From: Roseobacter insulae
GTDB lineage: Bacteria > Pseudomonadota > Alphaproteobacteria > Rhodobacterales > Rhodobacteraceae
Length of the DNA stretch: 64,000 bases
NCBI RefSeq assembly: GCF_019375555.1
Contig: NZ_JAHXDN010000009.1
Span: 56,317-120,316 of the forward strand
Reading direction: 5' to 3'
Shown piece by piece: positions 49,668 to 61,769 of this stretch. Each line of letters starts with the position of its first letter. Within the stretch, counting starts at the first letter, position 1. The notes beneath the pieces are model-generated. The model saw only the letters and a list, made by a program, of their open reading frames with translations. It ran no database searches and had not been told where the DNA came from. The translations under genes and the position numbers were made by a program.

Positions 49668-50792
49668 TTACCCGTGCTTTTCCACCAGAACCGACCCGAC
49701 CGAGTAGCCCGCGCCGAAAGAGCAGATCAGCCCCTTGTCGCCGCTGTTCATGTCCGCGGAGTATTTTGAAAAGGCGATGATCGACCCGGCAGACGAGGTA
49801 TTCGCATAGTCTTGCAGGATGTTGGGTTGTTCGGAAGGTTGCGGCGTGCGGCCCAGAACCTTCCGCCCAATGAAGTCGTTCATCGTCTTATTGGCCTGAT
49901 GCAGCCACAGCCGTTTCAGACCTGTCGCGTCGACGCCGCCGTCTTGCATATGCGCGGCGATATGTTCTGACACCATCGGCAACACTTCTTTGAAAACCTT
50001 TCGCCCATTCTGCATGAATTGCATGTCCCGGCGGTCGATCATCCCGTCAGGGCGCGACCGGCGCAAATAGCCGTTGTTGTTGCGGATGTTGTTGGAGAAC
50101 TCCGTGGCGCACCGTGTCGACATTATCTCGAAATATGGTCCGGCAGCGTCTTCCGCCCGCTCGATCAGTGTCGCCGTGGCGACGTCACCGAAGATGAAAT
50201 GACAATCCCGGTCGCGCCACTCCAGATGTGCGGAACAGATTTCCGGGTTGATCACCAAGGCACTTTTGATGCTGCCTGACTTTACCATGTCCGCCGCCGC
50301 CTGAATCCCGAATGTTGCTGACGAACAGGCGACGTTCATGTCGAAAGCAAAGCCCTGCACGCCCAGAAGCTGCTGAATTTCGATGGCGACCGCCGGATAG
50401 GCGCGCTCCATATTCGAGGCGGCACAGATCACCAGATCGACATCACCAGCGGTCCTGCCCGCCATATCGAGCGCCTTGCGCGCAGCGTCCAGACCCATCT
50501 CGGCCATCAGGGAGGGCTCTTCATCGCTGCGTTGCCGCAGCAGGGGGTGCATGACCTCGGGATCAAGGATGCCTTTTTTATCAATGACATACCTCTGATT
50601 TATGCCGGATGCCTTGACAATGAAGTCTTCCGAAGAATGTTCCTTGGGCGCCAGCGTGCCATTGTCGATCTCTGTGGCGTGTTCGGCGTTGTAAAGGTCT
50701 GCATAGGCATTGAAGGCTGTCACCAATTCGGCGTTGGTGATGATATTCTCCGGTGTGAAAACGCCGGTTCCGGTGATGGCGGGTTTATGCAT
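49668..50792 (-). CDS. Beta-ketoacyl-ACP synthase III-like protein
   Basis: A 374-residue thiolase-fold condensing enzyme with a full KAS III triad: Cys156 (NVACSSATFG), His298 (LHQANK) and Asn331 (YANTSSAG). Compared with FabH (~320 residues) it carries an extra ~50 residues in the N-terminal part (NAYADLYNAEHATEIDNG and following), as in the longer DarB/FabH2-like group. It should condense an acyl-CoA with malonyl-ACP or another acceptor; not necessarily the housekeeping FabH. Monocistronic. GGAGG precedes the ATG. Confidence 0.88.
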   Translation of the reverse strand: MHKPAITGTGVFTPENIITNAELVTAFNAYADLYNAEHATEIDNGTLAPKEHSSEDFIVKASGINQRYVIDKKGILDPEVMHPLLRQRSDEEPSLMAEMGLDAARKALDMAGRTAGDVDLVICAASNMERAYPAVAIEIQQLLGVQGFAFDMNVACSSATFGIQAAADMVKSGSIKSALVINPEICSAHLEWRDRDCHFIFGDVATATLIERAEDAAGPYFEIMSTRCATEFSNNIRNNNGYLRRSRPDGMIDRRDMQFMQNGRKVFKEVLPMVSEHIAAHMQDGGVDATGLKRLWLHQANKTMNDFIGRKVLGRTPQPSEQPNILQDYANTSSAGSIIAFSKYSADMNSGDKGLICSFGAGYSVGSVLVEKHG

Positions 50793-51059
50793 GTCGCGGC
50801 CTCCTGCGGGGTCGCAGGATATGGCCGATAAATCGACCTCGGGTCAAGTGTGACAATGCGTGACGCTCAAACCGGACAGCACATATTGGTAAGCAGGGCA
50901 AACGTTCCGGGTTTGCTCCCGCGCTTGACGGGCGGGGGTGAGGTCATTCGTCATTCGGGTTTTGCCGGTGGTGTCTGGTCGTGCGCCGAACAGCCCAGCT
51001 GTCAAGCCAGTTGAGCGTGCCGGACACGCCACCCAGCAGGCCACCGACTTTCTTCGCGT

Positions 51060-54419
<3,360 letters not shown>

Positions 54420-54436
54420 GAGGCGGCCCCTTTGCT

Positions 54437-54460
54437 TTTGAACACCCCCGTGTGTCCAAA
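54437..54460 (-). promoter_or_regulatory. Stem-loop in the carB leader
   Basis: On the minus strand TTTGGACAC pairs with GTGTTCAAA (one G-U) around a 6-base loop, ending 17-18 nt before the carB ATG. No T run follows. It may influence translation or be an operator palindrome. Confidence 0.35.
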
Positions 54461-54549
54461 TTGTCCTGCGTTATAGGCAAGAGCGGGCGCTGTGCAAGGG
54501 CTGAATCCCCACGTGCATGGCATATTGGAAAACAATGCCGCAAAACGCG

Positions 54550-54576
54550 AAAAAGGCGACCGTTCAAAGGCCGCCT
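54550..54576 (-). terminator. Terminator of the VPLPA-CTERM gene
   Basis: On the minus strand AGGCGGCC pairs with GGTCGCCT (one mismatch or wobble) across TTTGAAC, followed by T4. It lies ~25-50 bp after the stop of the exoprotein gene and before the carB start. Confidence 0.65.
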
Positions 54577-54601
54577 GCATCGCGTCAATCTATATGAGAG
54601 G

Positions 54602-55234
54602 TCAGGTTTTCTTGCGGCGGCGCATCACGCCAAAGCCAGCCAGCGCCGTGCCGAACAACAGCATGGAGGCCGGGACCGGCACCGAGGCGATTTCTACCAG
54701 TTCCAGATCGTCCAGTGACACCTTGCCGTCATCTTCGCCAGACGAGTCTACGTCCTGAAAGAGGGTTGTGCTTGGCGATCCGCCGCCACCACCCGGAAAC
54801 GACCCGGCGGAACCGATCCGCAACCGGTCGAGTGGCTTGCCGACAAATGAAAGCGGCGTCAGGATTGCGGGAACGTTGAACGCTTCCAAAACTTCCGACA
54901 CGACTTCGACACCATCCAGAAAACCGACGGCTGTAATCTGACCGCCATCCAGAATATCCGTGCTTACCTTGATCGAGCGGAACTCGAACGGGTTTCTCAG
55001 CGATTTGACTTCGAAGAATGACACGGTGGAGTCAGAGAATGGCGACAGCTCAAGCGTGACATTGCCATCGGTCGAACCGAAGGCCGCGTTCTGCGCGTTG
55101 AATTCGACACCTGCGGATTGCGCGCCAGCCACGCTGTCTTCGACAGAGAAGCTTCCGAAGTTGAGGGACGACGCGCCAACAGCGGCTGTCAGGCCAAGCC
55201 CGGCAGAAAACACAAATGTAAAAAGGTTCTTCAT
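54602..55234 (-). CDS. VPLPA-CTERM sorting-domain exoprotein
   Basis: A 210-residue secreted protein. Residues 1-22 are a signal peptide (LFTFVFSAGLGLTAAVGA). The body is Ser/Gly/Asp-rich and beta-like with a disordered GGGGGSPS stretch. The C-terminus is a sorting signal: VPVPASMLLFGTALAGFG followed by MRRRKK, i.e. the VPLPA motif, one hydrophobic helix and a basic tail, matching exosortase-type processing. The body is not recognised. GAGGGT lies 5 bases before the ATG at 55234. An exosortase is not in the window. Confidence 0.85.
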   Translation of the reverse strand: MKNLFTFVFSAGLGLTAAVGASSLNFGSFSVEDSVAGAQSAGVEFNAQNAAFGSTDGNVTLELSPFSDSTVSFFEVKSLRNPFEFRSIKVSTDILDGGQITAVGFLDGVEVVSEVLEAFNVPAILTPLSFVGKPLDRLRIGSAGSFPGGGGGSPSTTLFQDVDSSGEDDGKVSLDDLELVEIASVPVPASMLLFGTALAGFGVMRRRKKT

Positions 55235-55419
55235 ACGTACCCTCATTAACGCGTTGAATCGAAACAATTCAATCCAGAGTTTAGAAAAGGCCAAATTTCT
55301 ATTAATTGCAAGGGTTAAGCCCAATTTTCGTCATATTTGGACAGGAATGTTGTCTCTTCGCACCGCAATAGTGCTTAAACGCCGCTACTATTGCTGGATT
55401 GGAAACGGTGGTGGTTGGC

Positions 55420-56178
55420 CTACACCATTTGAAGGAAAGTCCGGACAGCTGCTTCGAAGGCGCGGGGGTTGTCTGCGTGCAGCCAGTGACCGGCCTTTGG
55501 AAGCTTGGCAAAGCGCGCGGTCGGGAAAAGGCTTTTGATTGTCGGGCGGTGCTGCGCTGAAACATAGTCGGACTGCGCCCCGGACAGAAACAGCACCGGA
55601 CCTTCGAAGTGTCCCTCAATCAGCGGAAATGAAAGAATTTTTTCCATTTCTGCGGCCAGTACATCCAGGTTCAGGCGCCACCGCTTTTCCGGAACGTCCA
55701 AAGATTGCGTGAAAAAGCTCTGCAAGGCGGGATCAACACCCAGCTCCCCCAGTTGCGCCTCGGCGTCGGACCGGCGGGTGACCTTTGACAAATCGACACG
55801 GCGCATTGCCTCGATAAACTGGATCTGGCTGTGTGTGTATGCAACCGGCGCGATGTCACCCACGATAAGACGCCTGATCAGATCGGGCTTTTGCAGGGCC
55901 AGTACCATGGACGCTTTGCCACCCATGGAATGTCCAATGACATGTACCGGGCCGCCGATGTGTTCGATAACCTCCGCCAGATCGTTGGCCATGTCGTCAT
56001 AGGTATGTGTGGATGTCCAGTCGCTGTGGCCGTGGTTGCGTTGATCGACCGTGACGACATGGGCCACGTCCGACAGGCGCTTGGCAATCACTCCCCAGTT
56101 TCGTCCGGATCCATAAAGACCGTGCACGATCAGGACAGTGGGGGCGTTCTTGCCACCGAATTCCGAATACTTCAGCAT
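55420..56178 (-). CDS. Alpha/beta fold hydrolase (YbfF-like esterase)
   Basis: A 252-residue cytoplasmic esterase. VLIVHGLYGSGRNWGVIAKRL is the oxyanion loop, DQRNHGHSD is the family's second signature, the nucleophile elbow is GHSMGGK (Ser near residue 94) and the catalytic His is in LPKAGHWLHAD. This combination is characteristic of YbfF/ABHD11-type hydrolases; substrates are short acyl esters or thioesters. Divergent from the tail-anchored-type gene. Confidence 0.9.
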   Translation of the reverse strand: MLKYSEFGGKNAPTVLIVHGLYGSGRNWGVIAKRLSDVAHVVTVDQRNHGHSDWTSTHTYDDMANDLAEVIEHIGGPVHVIGHSMGGKASMVLALQKPDLIRRLIVGDIAPVAYTHSQIQFIEAMRRVDLSKVTRRSDAEAQLGELGVDPALQSFFTQSLDVPEKRWRLNLDVLAAEMEKILSFPLIEGHFEGPVLFLSGAQSDYVSAQHRPTIKSLFPTARFAKLPKAGHWLHADNPRAFEAAVRTFLQMV

Positions 56179-56255
56179 GCGGTACGGCTAGCGGATTTGA
56201 TCCCCCGGTGCCAGCGCTATTGCACCTGAGGCATCCGGATGATTAGGGTCGCGCT

Positions 56256-56630
56256 GTGCACACACCTCGCGACATAGACCAGAAAGCGCAATTGCTGAAA
56301 GACGCCCTGCATCAGCATCTGGGGGTCAAAGGGCGGTCACTTGATCATGCCCTGCGCAAAGCAGGCCGCCAATTGCCCAGGCGCATTCGTACGCAGGCCA
56401 GATTCTTCACGCGAGCCCAGACCGTCAGCGGCAACATCAAGCTCCTGCGGCAGTTCGATGCCGCGCAGGTTGACGCTGCATATGCTGAAATCGCTGCGTA
56501 TCTTGCGGCGATCGACCGGTCGGATGCCCGTAAAGGGCGGCTCTTGTCCATTCTGGCCGTTGTCGCCTTCAACCTTATCGTTGTCTTTACCGCCTGGGTG
56601 GTTTGGCTCAGGATGCGCGGCTCGATCTGA
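56256..56630 (+). CDS. Small tail-anchored-type protein of unknown function
   Basis: A 124-residue protein with a basic, helical cytoplasmic part (LDHALRKAGRQLPRRIRTQARFF) and one C-terminal hydrophobic helix at about residues 99-119 (LLSILAVVAFNLIVVFTAWVVW). No signal peptide, so probably a C-tail-anchored inner-membrane protein. The start is a GTG at 56256 with no strong ribosome-binding site. I do not recognise the family beyond a sense of similarity to Rhodobacterales hypotheticals. Confidence 0.6.
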   Translation: MHTPRDIDQKAQLLKDALHQHLGVKGRSLDHALRKAGRQLPRRIRTQARFFTRAQTVSGNIKLLRQFDAAQVDAAYAEIAAYLAAIDRSDARKGRLLSILAVVAFNLIVVFTAWVVWLRMRGSI

Positions 56631-56884
56631 GCGGGGCGGCACCGGATCCCTGCTAGCGTATCCGAGGGATCGCTATGGCTTAGAGGCAGCGGGGAATGAA
56701 GGCGTAGGTGTCCACGTGCAACGCTGACATACCGGCTGTTCACCATCTGGCCGGTGCGGTCGTCAAGACTGCCTGAAGCGGGCGCGTAGGTCCGGCCTTG
56801 GTTATCCGTTCCATCGTGAACCCCATCGGGTGCGGTCGTGCGCGCACCGGCCAGAGGCATGAAGCTCGATCGCCCTGCAGGCGG

Positions 56885-57088
56885 TCAAGGCCTGCGCCCC
56901 GGCGCGGTGGGGGGTGGTGCCACGGTTCGAACAGGTGCCGCTCGCATGGTGGGTAGGCCGTTGGCTTCGATACAGGGGTCCGCGCGGGTCTTTCGGATAT
57001 CGACCCAGGCTGTGCCGGCGGACGCAATGGCCCCAAGCGCAACGATCACGGCAGTAAGGGCGAGAGAGGCGGGCCAGGGACTGCGCAT
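56885..57088 (-). CDS. Small exported or membrane-anchored protein (67 aa), possibly truncated
   Basis: A 67-residue protein beginning MRSPWPASLALTAVIVALGA, which forms a signal peptide or single helix, followed by TAWVDIRKTRADPCIEANGL and a Pro/Arg-rich end. AGGAGGAG lies 7 bases before the ATG at 57088, one of the best ribosome-binding sites in the window. After the TGA at 56885 the same frame stays open for ~80 more readable residues (TAPDGVHDGTDNQGRTYAPA and onward), so the gene may be broken by a stop codon. It follows the cupin gene by ~98 bp on the same strand. The 254 bp from 56631 to 56884 otherwise show nothing. Confidence 0.5.
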   Translation of the reverse strand: MRSPWPASLALTAVIVALGAIASAGTAWVDIRKTRADPCIEANGLPTMRAAPVRTVAPPPTAPGRRP

Positions 57089-57186
57089 CTGTCGTCTCCT
57101 CCTATCAGTTTGACAGGGGTGATACGCAACAGCGCGCGGGTTCCGTCGCTCGAAGGGCGAATTTCCGCAATGGGCAGCGGTGCGCC

Positions 57187-57573
57187 TCAGCCCACCTCGT
57201 CCACCTGTTCCAGCCATGTCACGGCGATACCGTCCTGCGCCTCCTGCATGGCCAGATGGCTCATTGCCGTTGTGGGCGTTGCCCCGTGCCAGTGCTTTTC
57301 TCCTGGCGCGAACCATATGACATCCCCGGGCCGCAGGTCCTGGACTGGCCCGCCTTCGCTTTGCGCGCGGCCAAATCCGGACAGGATGACAAGGGTTTGT
57401 CCCAGCGGATGTGTATGCCACGCGGTGCGCGCCGCGGGTTCAAACGTCACCACCGCGGCGCGCAATCGCGCCGGGTCAGGGGCGCTGATGAGCGGGTCCA
57501 GCCTGACCGCCCCTGAAAAATAAGATGCCGATCCGACCTCGGATGCCGTTGTGCCTGCGCGTGTGATGTTCAT
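57187..57573 (-). CDS. Cupin domain-containing protein
   Basis: A 128-residue single-domain cupin. Motif 1 is seen as [18 protein letters not shown], with its metal-binding His pair, and motif 2 as [19 protein letters not shown]. This matches the small carboxymuconolactone-decarboxylase-associated cupins whose roles are mostly unknown. GAGGGGACAAGCC precedes the ATG at 57573; the longer frame is rejected. It lies downstream of glyA and its terminator, so it is probably separately transcribed. Confidence 0.87.
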   Translation of the reverse strand: MNITRAGTTASEVGSASYFSGAVRLDPLISAPDPARLRAAVVTFEPAARTAWHTHPLGQTLVILSGFGRAQSEGGPVQDLRPGDVIWFAPGEKHWHGATPTTAMSHLAMQEAQDGIAVTWLEQVDEVG

Positions 57574-57636
57574 TGGCTTGTCCCCTCTGAAGCTCTGGTG
57601 GTCAAAACTGGCCCGAAGCCTGCGCGTAGAACAAGC

Positions 57637-57672
57637 AAAAACGGCCCGGGCAGGGATGCCGGAGGCCGTTTT
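57637..57672 (-). terminator. Rho-independent terminator of glyA
   Basis: AAAACGGCC (57638-57646) pairs perfectly with GGCCGTTTT (57664-57672); on the minus strand it ends in T5. It lies ~40 bp after the glyA stop. Confidence 0.8.
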
Positions 57673-57709
57673 CACATCAGACGTATGTCAGCCTGCGCGC
57701 AGCAAGCGG

Positions 57710-59005
57710 TCAGAGGTTGGGGTAGATCGGGAACCGGGCGCAAAGATCTGCAACCTCGGCTTTCACCTTTTCCTCGACCGCTGCGTTGCCGTCTTCGCCA
57801 TGCGCCGCCAGACCATCGACAACCTCGATGATCCAGTCAGCAATCTGCCGGAACTCCGGCTCGCCGAAACCACGCGTGGTGCCCGCAGGGCTGCCAAGAC
57901 GAATACCGGAGGTGATGGTCGGTTTTTCCGGGTCGAAAGGCACGCCGTTCTTGTTACAGGTGATGTGCGCCCGGCCAAGCGCTTTCTCGGTTGCGTTGCC
58001 TTTGACGCCCTTGGGGCGCAGATCTACCAGCAGCACATGGGTGTCGGTCCCATGGGTCACGGTGTCCAGCCCGCCCTTGATCAACTGGTCGCTGAGCGCC
58101 TGAGCATTGGCGATGACCTGTTTGATGTAGCCTTTGAATTCCGGACGCAGCGCTTCGCCGAAGGCAACTGCCTTACCCGCGATCACATGCATCAGCGGGC
58201 CGCCCTGAATGCCGGGGAAGATTGCAGAGTTGAATTTCTTGGCCAGTGCCTCGTCATTGGTCAGGATCATGCCACCACGCGGTCCCCGCAGCGTTTTGTG
58301 GGTGGTCGTCGTGGCTACATGGGCATGCGGGAAGGGGCTGGGATGCTCGCCCGCGGCCACCAGACCGGCGAAATGCGCCATGTCGACATGCAGGTAAGCA
58401 CCCACCATATCGGCAATCTGGCGCATGCGGGCAAAGTCGATCTGACGCGGGATCGCGGAGCCACCGGCGATGATCAACTTTGGCTGATGTTCTTTTGCAA
58501 GGGCTTCGACCTGATCGTAATCAAGCAGGTTGTCTTGCTTCCGCACACCGTATTGCACCGCGTTGAACCATTTGCCCGACTGGTTGGGCCGCGCTCCATG
58601 CGTCAGGTGACCGCCCGCGTCGAGACTCATGCCCAGAATGGTATCGCCCGGTTGCAGCAAGGCCTGAAAAACACCCTGGTTGGCCTGTGACCCTGAATTT
58701 GGCTGAACATTTGCGAAACCGCATTCAAAAAGCGCGCAGGCCCGTTTGATCGCCAGCTCTTCGGCCACATCGACAAACTGGCACCCGCCGTAGTAGCGCC
58801 GCCCGGGATACCCTTCGGCGTATTTGTTCGTCATGATCGAACCCTGTGCTTCGAGCACGGCCGCAGACACGATGTTTTCGGAAGCGATCAGCTCAATTTC
58901 GTCACGCTGGCGGCCCAGTTCCTGCGTGATCGAGGTAAAGACTTCAGGATCGCTGTCAGCCAGGCTTTTCGTGAAAAACCCGGGGGTGCGGTGAGGGGCA
59001 TTCAT
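57710..59005 (-). CDS. glyA: Serine hydroxymethyltransferase
   Basis: A 431-residue PLP enzyme that interconverts serine and glycine, charging tetrahydrofolate with the one-carbon unit. [47 protein letters not shown] and the PLP-lysine segment [14 protein letters not shown] are canonical. I use the ATG at 59005 ([12 protein letters not shown]), preceded by GGGAGA; the longer frame covers the divergent region. No glycine riboswitch is apparent. Divergent from nadK with ~220 bp between. Confidence 0.97.
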   Translation of the reverse strand: MNAPHRTPGFFTKSLADSDPEVFTSITQELGRQRDEIELIASENIVSAAVLEAQGSIMTNKYAEGYPGRRYYGGCQFVDVAEELAIKRACALFECGFANVQPNSGSQANQGVFQALLQPGDTILGMSLDAGGHLTHGARPNQSGKWFNAVQYGVRKQDNLLDYDQVEALAKEHQPKLIIAGGSAIPRQIDFARMRQIADMVGAYLHVDMAHFAGLVAAGEHPSPFPHAHVATTTTHKTLRGPRGGMILTNDEALAKKFNSAIFPGIQGGPLMHVIAGKAVAFGEALRPEFKGYIKQVIANAQALSDQLIKGGLDTVTHGTDTHVLLVDLRPKGVKGNATEKALGRAHITCNKNGVPFDPEKPTITSGIRLGSPAGTTRGFGEPEFRQIADWIIEVVDGLAAHGEDGNAAVEEKVKAEVADLCARFPIYPNL

Positions 59006-59227
59006 AGGTCGTCTCCCTGTGGAAAGAGCATTGGTGCAGCGTCTCGTATCGGAAACCGGAACGTCGTGAAAGAAGGTAAAGCGACGCAACATCGGATTTG
59101 TGCGGCGTTCATAGGGTCTAGCAGGGAACTGCGCAATGCGGCGTATGGGGCCTTGGGCGCCTTATGCTGGTCACCAGACGGGATATGTGCTTGTTTCGGA
59201 TCACAAAGTGCCGGATCGGAAACATTC

Positions 59228-59989
59228 ATGCCGCAAAAAATCGCTTTTGCCGCCAGCCGCGCGGATGTCGCGCAGACGGCGCGCGCCGCTCTGGTGACCC
59301 GATATGGCGATGTGGCGCCACGGGACGCGGATGTTGTAGTGGCGCTGGGCGGCGATGGTTTCATGCTGCAGACGTTGCATGCCATGCAGCCGCTTGACGT
59401 GCCGGTGTACGGCATGAACAGGGGTACAATCGGCTTTCTCATGAACGCCTATTCCGAGATCGATCTGCCGGAACGCCTTGCGGCTGCCGAAGAGGCGGAA
59501 CTCAATCCGCTGAGTATGACGGCGACGCGGTCGGATGGCACGCTGGCCAAGGCTCTGGCCATTAACGAGGTGTCCCTGCTGCGGGCGGGCCCACAGGCGG
59601 CGAAGCTCAAGATTACCGTGGACGGCAGGGTGCGCATGGCGGAACTGGTCTGTGATGGCGCGCTGGTATGTACCCCCGCGGGATCCACCGCCTACAATTA
59701 CTCCGCCCATGGTCCGATCATTCCCATAGGCTCCGAAGTGCTGGCTCTGACAGCGATGAGCGCCTTTCGCCCGAGGCGCTGGCGCGGGGCGTTGCTGCCC
59801 AAACATGCCGTCGTGCAAATTGATGTGCTGGAGCCGAAAAAGCGCCCGGTGATGGCCGAAGCCGATTCCAACTCGGTTACCGATGTCACCCGGGTTGAAA
59901 TCAAATCGGACCCCAGCGTCGTGCATCGTATCCTTTTTGACCCCGGTCATGGCCTCGAAGAGCGGCTGATCAACGAGCAATTCTCATGA
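59228..59989 (+). CDS. nadK: NAD kinase
   Basis: A 253-residue NAD kinase, making NADP+ from NAD+ and ATP. The GGDGFMLQTLH motif (residues ~39-49) and the C-terminal CTPAGSTAYNYSAHGPIIP are the two family signatures. The ATG at 59228 gives the normal length; the longer frame is not used. Its stop overlaps the start of the BciB-like gene (ATGA), implying coupled translation. Confidence 0.96.
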   Translation: MPQKIAFAASRADVAQTARAALVTRYGDVAPRDADVVVALGGDGFMLQTLHAMQPLDVPVYGMNRGTIGFLMNAYSEIDLPERLAAAEEAELNPLSMTATRSDGTLAKALAINEVSLLRAGPQAAKLKITVDGRVRMAELVCDGALVCTPAGSTAYNYSAHGPIIPIGSEVLALTAMSAFRPRRWRGALLPKHAVVQIDVLEPKKRPVMAEADSNSVTDVTRVEIKSDPSVVHRILFDPGHGLEERLINEQFS

Positions 59990-61221
59990 TCCAGACGCCG
60001 CAAGCGGGCGTGGCTGCCCCCCGCGGGCTGTGCACGGATTGCGGTGTGTCCCGGATGAAAGACGCGAAGGCCTGCGGTACCGCCTGCCAGTTCATTGCCC
60101 CGGACTACCCGCGCCTCGAAAAACAGGTGCACGGCAGACCGCGCGGGGATGGGGACGAACGCTTTTTCGGCCCGTTTCAGGCAATGTTCCGGGCGGAAAT
60201 GAAACAGCCTCGGGCAGGGGCGCAATGGACAGGCATCACGACATCACTTGGTGCACGGTTGTTGGAGACAGGGCAGGTTGAGGCCGTGCTGACAATGGTG
60301 CCCGACCCCGCGGATATCTGGCGGCCAAGGCCTGCACTGATCACCGCTGCGCAGGACATGGCGCAGGCACGCGGGATGCGGATGGGCTACGCCCCCTTGC
60401 TGGCCTTGCTGGAAAGCGCGCAGGCGCAGGGGTTCACGCGGCTGGCGGTGATTGGCATTCCCTGCCAGATTTACGCGCTGCGGTGTCTGGAGGCGACGCT
60501 GGTGCTCGAAAGGCTTTACGTGATCGGCACCCCATGTTCCGACAATACGACAACTGAAAACTTTCATCGTTTTCTGCAGCTGTTGGATGAAGACCCCGAC
60601 CAGATCACCTACCTGGAGTTTCGCGCCGACTACCGGGTCGAATTGCGCTACAGGGACGGGCGTCAGCGGCTTATCCCGTTCTTGTCGCTGCCAATTTCTG
60701 ATCTGCCCTCGGATTTCTTTCCACTGACCTGTCGGACCTGCGTGGATTACACAAACGCGCTGGCAGATATCACCGTCGGCTACATGGGGGGCGAGGGCGC
60801 GCAATGGCTGCTTGTTCGCAATTCCCGCGGGGCCGAGATGCTGGGGTGCCTGGGCGATGACATTCGGCTTACGGCACCGGGCAGCGCCGGGAACCGCACG
60901 CGCGCCGTGAAAGGGTTCGTGGCGAACACGCAACGGGCAGCAGGCGGGTTGCCGCTACGGCGAATGCCCGATTGGCTGCGCCCTGTTGTCAGCTGGCTGC
61001 AACCGCGCCTTGGCCCGCGCGGCCTCGAATTCGCGCGCGCGCGGGTAGAGATGAAAGCGGCGGAAACGGTTCTCCACCTGCGCCGGGAAGCGCGCGCCAA
61101 GATGAAGAACATGATCCCCCGGCACGTCTGGCAAATCGCGGCACCTTATGGCCTTGCGCCACAGGCGGATGAGGCACCGGTCGCGCGATCAGATGTCGCG
61201 ACGCCAGTGGATCAGCCCTGA
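59986..61221 (+). CDS. FrhB/BciB-like Fe-S flavoprotein (coenzyme F420 hydrogenase beta-subunit family)
   Basis: A 411-residue protein of the FrhB-fold family that includes ferredoxin-dependent divinyl chlorophyllide 8-vinyl reductase BciB and 7-hydroxymethyl chlorophyll a reductase. An N-terminal Cys cluster (Cys16, Cys19, Cys30, Cys34) fits a [4Fe-4S] site; a second cluster region is LTCRTCVDYTNALADITVGYMGG, which resembles the BciB signature. IPCQIYALRC and GTPCSDN are also conserved. If the host makes bacteriochlorophyll, this is a BciB candidate; no pigment genes are in the window, and the gene is coupled to nadK instead. Confidence 0.82.
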   Translation: MIQTPQAGVAAPRGLCTDCGVSRMKDAKACGTACQFIAPDYPRLEKQVHGRPRGDGDERFFGPFQAMFRAEMKQPRAGAQWTGITTSLGARLLETGQVEAVLTMVPDPADIWRPRPALITAAQDMAQARGMRMGYAPLLALLESAQAQGFTRLAVIGIPCQIYALRCLEATLVLERLYVIGTPCSDNTTTENFHRFLQLLDEDPDQITYLEFRADYRVELRYRDGRQRLIPFLSLPISDLPSDFFPLTCRTCVDYTNALADITVGYMGGEGAQWLLVRNSRGAEMLGCLGDDIRLTAPGSAGNRTRAVKGFVANTQRAAGGLPLRRMPDWLRPVVSWLQPRLGPRGLEFARARVEMKAAETVLHLRREARAKMKNMIPRHVWQIAAPYGLAPQADEAPVARSDVATPVDQP

Positions 61222-61769
61222 GGGATCAGGTATCCGCGCACGATGTCGGCAGTGTGTTCCACATCCAGAACGGGCGGCAGGAGCGTAAGCATTTCACCCG
61301 ATCCGTCCAGCAGATGCACAAAACTGCCGTGGGCATAGATCCACCCGTATTCAGGATCCTGAAACAGCGGCGTCACTTCGACCGAGAAGGCTTTATACGC
61401 GGCTGCAAGCGCCGCCTCGCCTCCTGTCAGACCGACGAACTGCGGGTGTATCTCTGCCAGCGGTGCGCCCATCGTATCGACCCGGTCCTGATCGGGGGCG
61501 ACCGTGATCATGACCGGTGTTACCGCGACCCCGTCTTCTGCAAGAGCGTCCACAACGTCGGCCATCAGCGGCAGGGCGGCGGAACAGATGTTCAGGCAAT
61601 TCGCGTATCCGAAGAACAGCAACTGCGCATGACCGTCCGGGTCTGCCTGCGTGCGTGTTTGCCCGTGCTGATCCATCAGTTCATATGGTCCCCCCAGATC
61701 GAAAGGCAACGGGCTTTCCGCCTGCGCGACAGAGCCCGCGAACACTGCAAGGAGTGCGGCGCGCCACAT
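61212..61769 (-). CDS. SCO1/SenC-like thioredoxin-fold copper protein
   Basis: A 185-residue exported protein. A signal peptide (MWRAALLAVFAGSVAQA) is followed by an SCO domain with the copper-binding pair in YANCLNICSAALP (CxxxC), TVAPDQDRVDTM and a His in AHGSFVHLL. SCO proteins deliver Cu to cytochrome c oxidase CuA or act as redox switches. It overlaps the upstream gene by 1 bp (TGATG), and its last bases overlap the convergent BciB-like gene by 10 bp. Third gene of an exported-protein operon. Confidence 0.9.
   Translation of the reverse strand: MWRAALLAVFAGSVAQAESPLPFDLGGPYELMDQHGQTRTQADPDGHAQLLFFGYANCLNICSAALPLMADVVDALAEDGVAVTPVMITVAPDQDRVDTMGAPLAEIHPQFVGLTGGEAALAAAYKAFSVEVTPLFQDPEYGWIYAHGSFVHLLDGSGEMLTLLPPVLDVEHTADIVRGYLIPQG

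Noticed and set aside
57574..59005. Glycine riboswitch controlling glyA
   Set aside because: I see no tandem aptamer-like structure in the leader between glyA and nadK.
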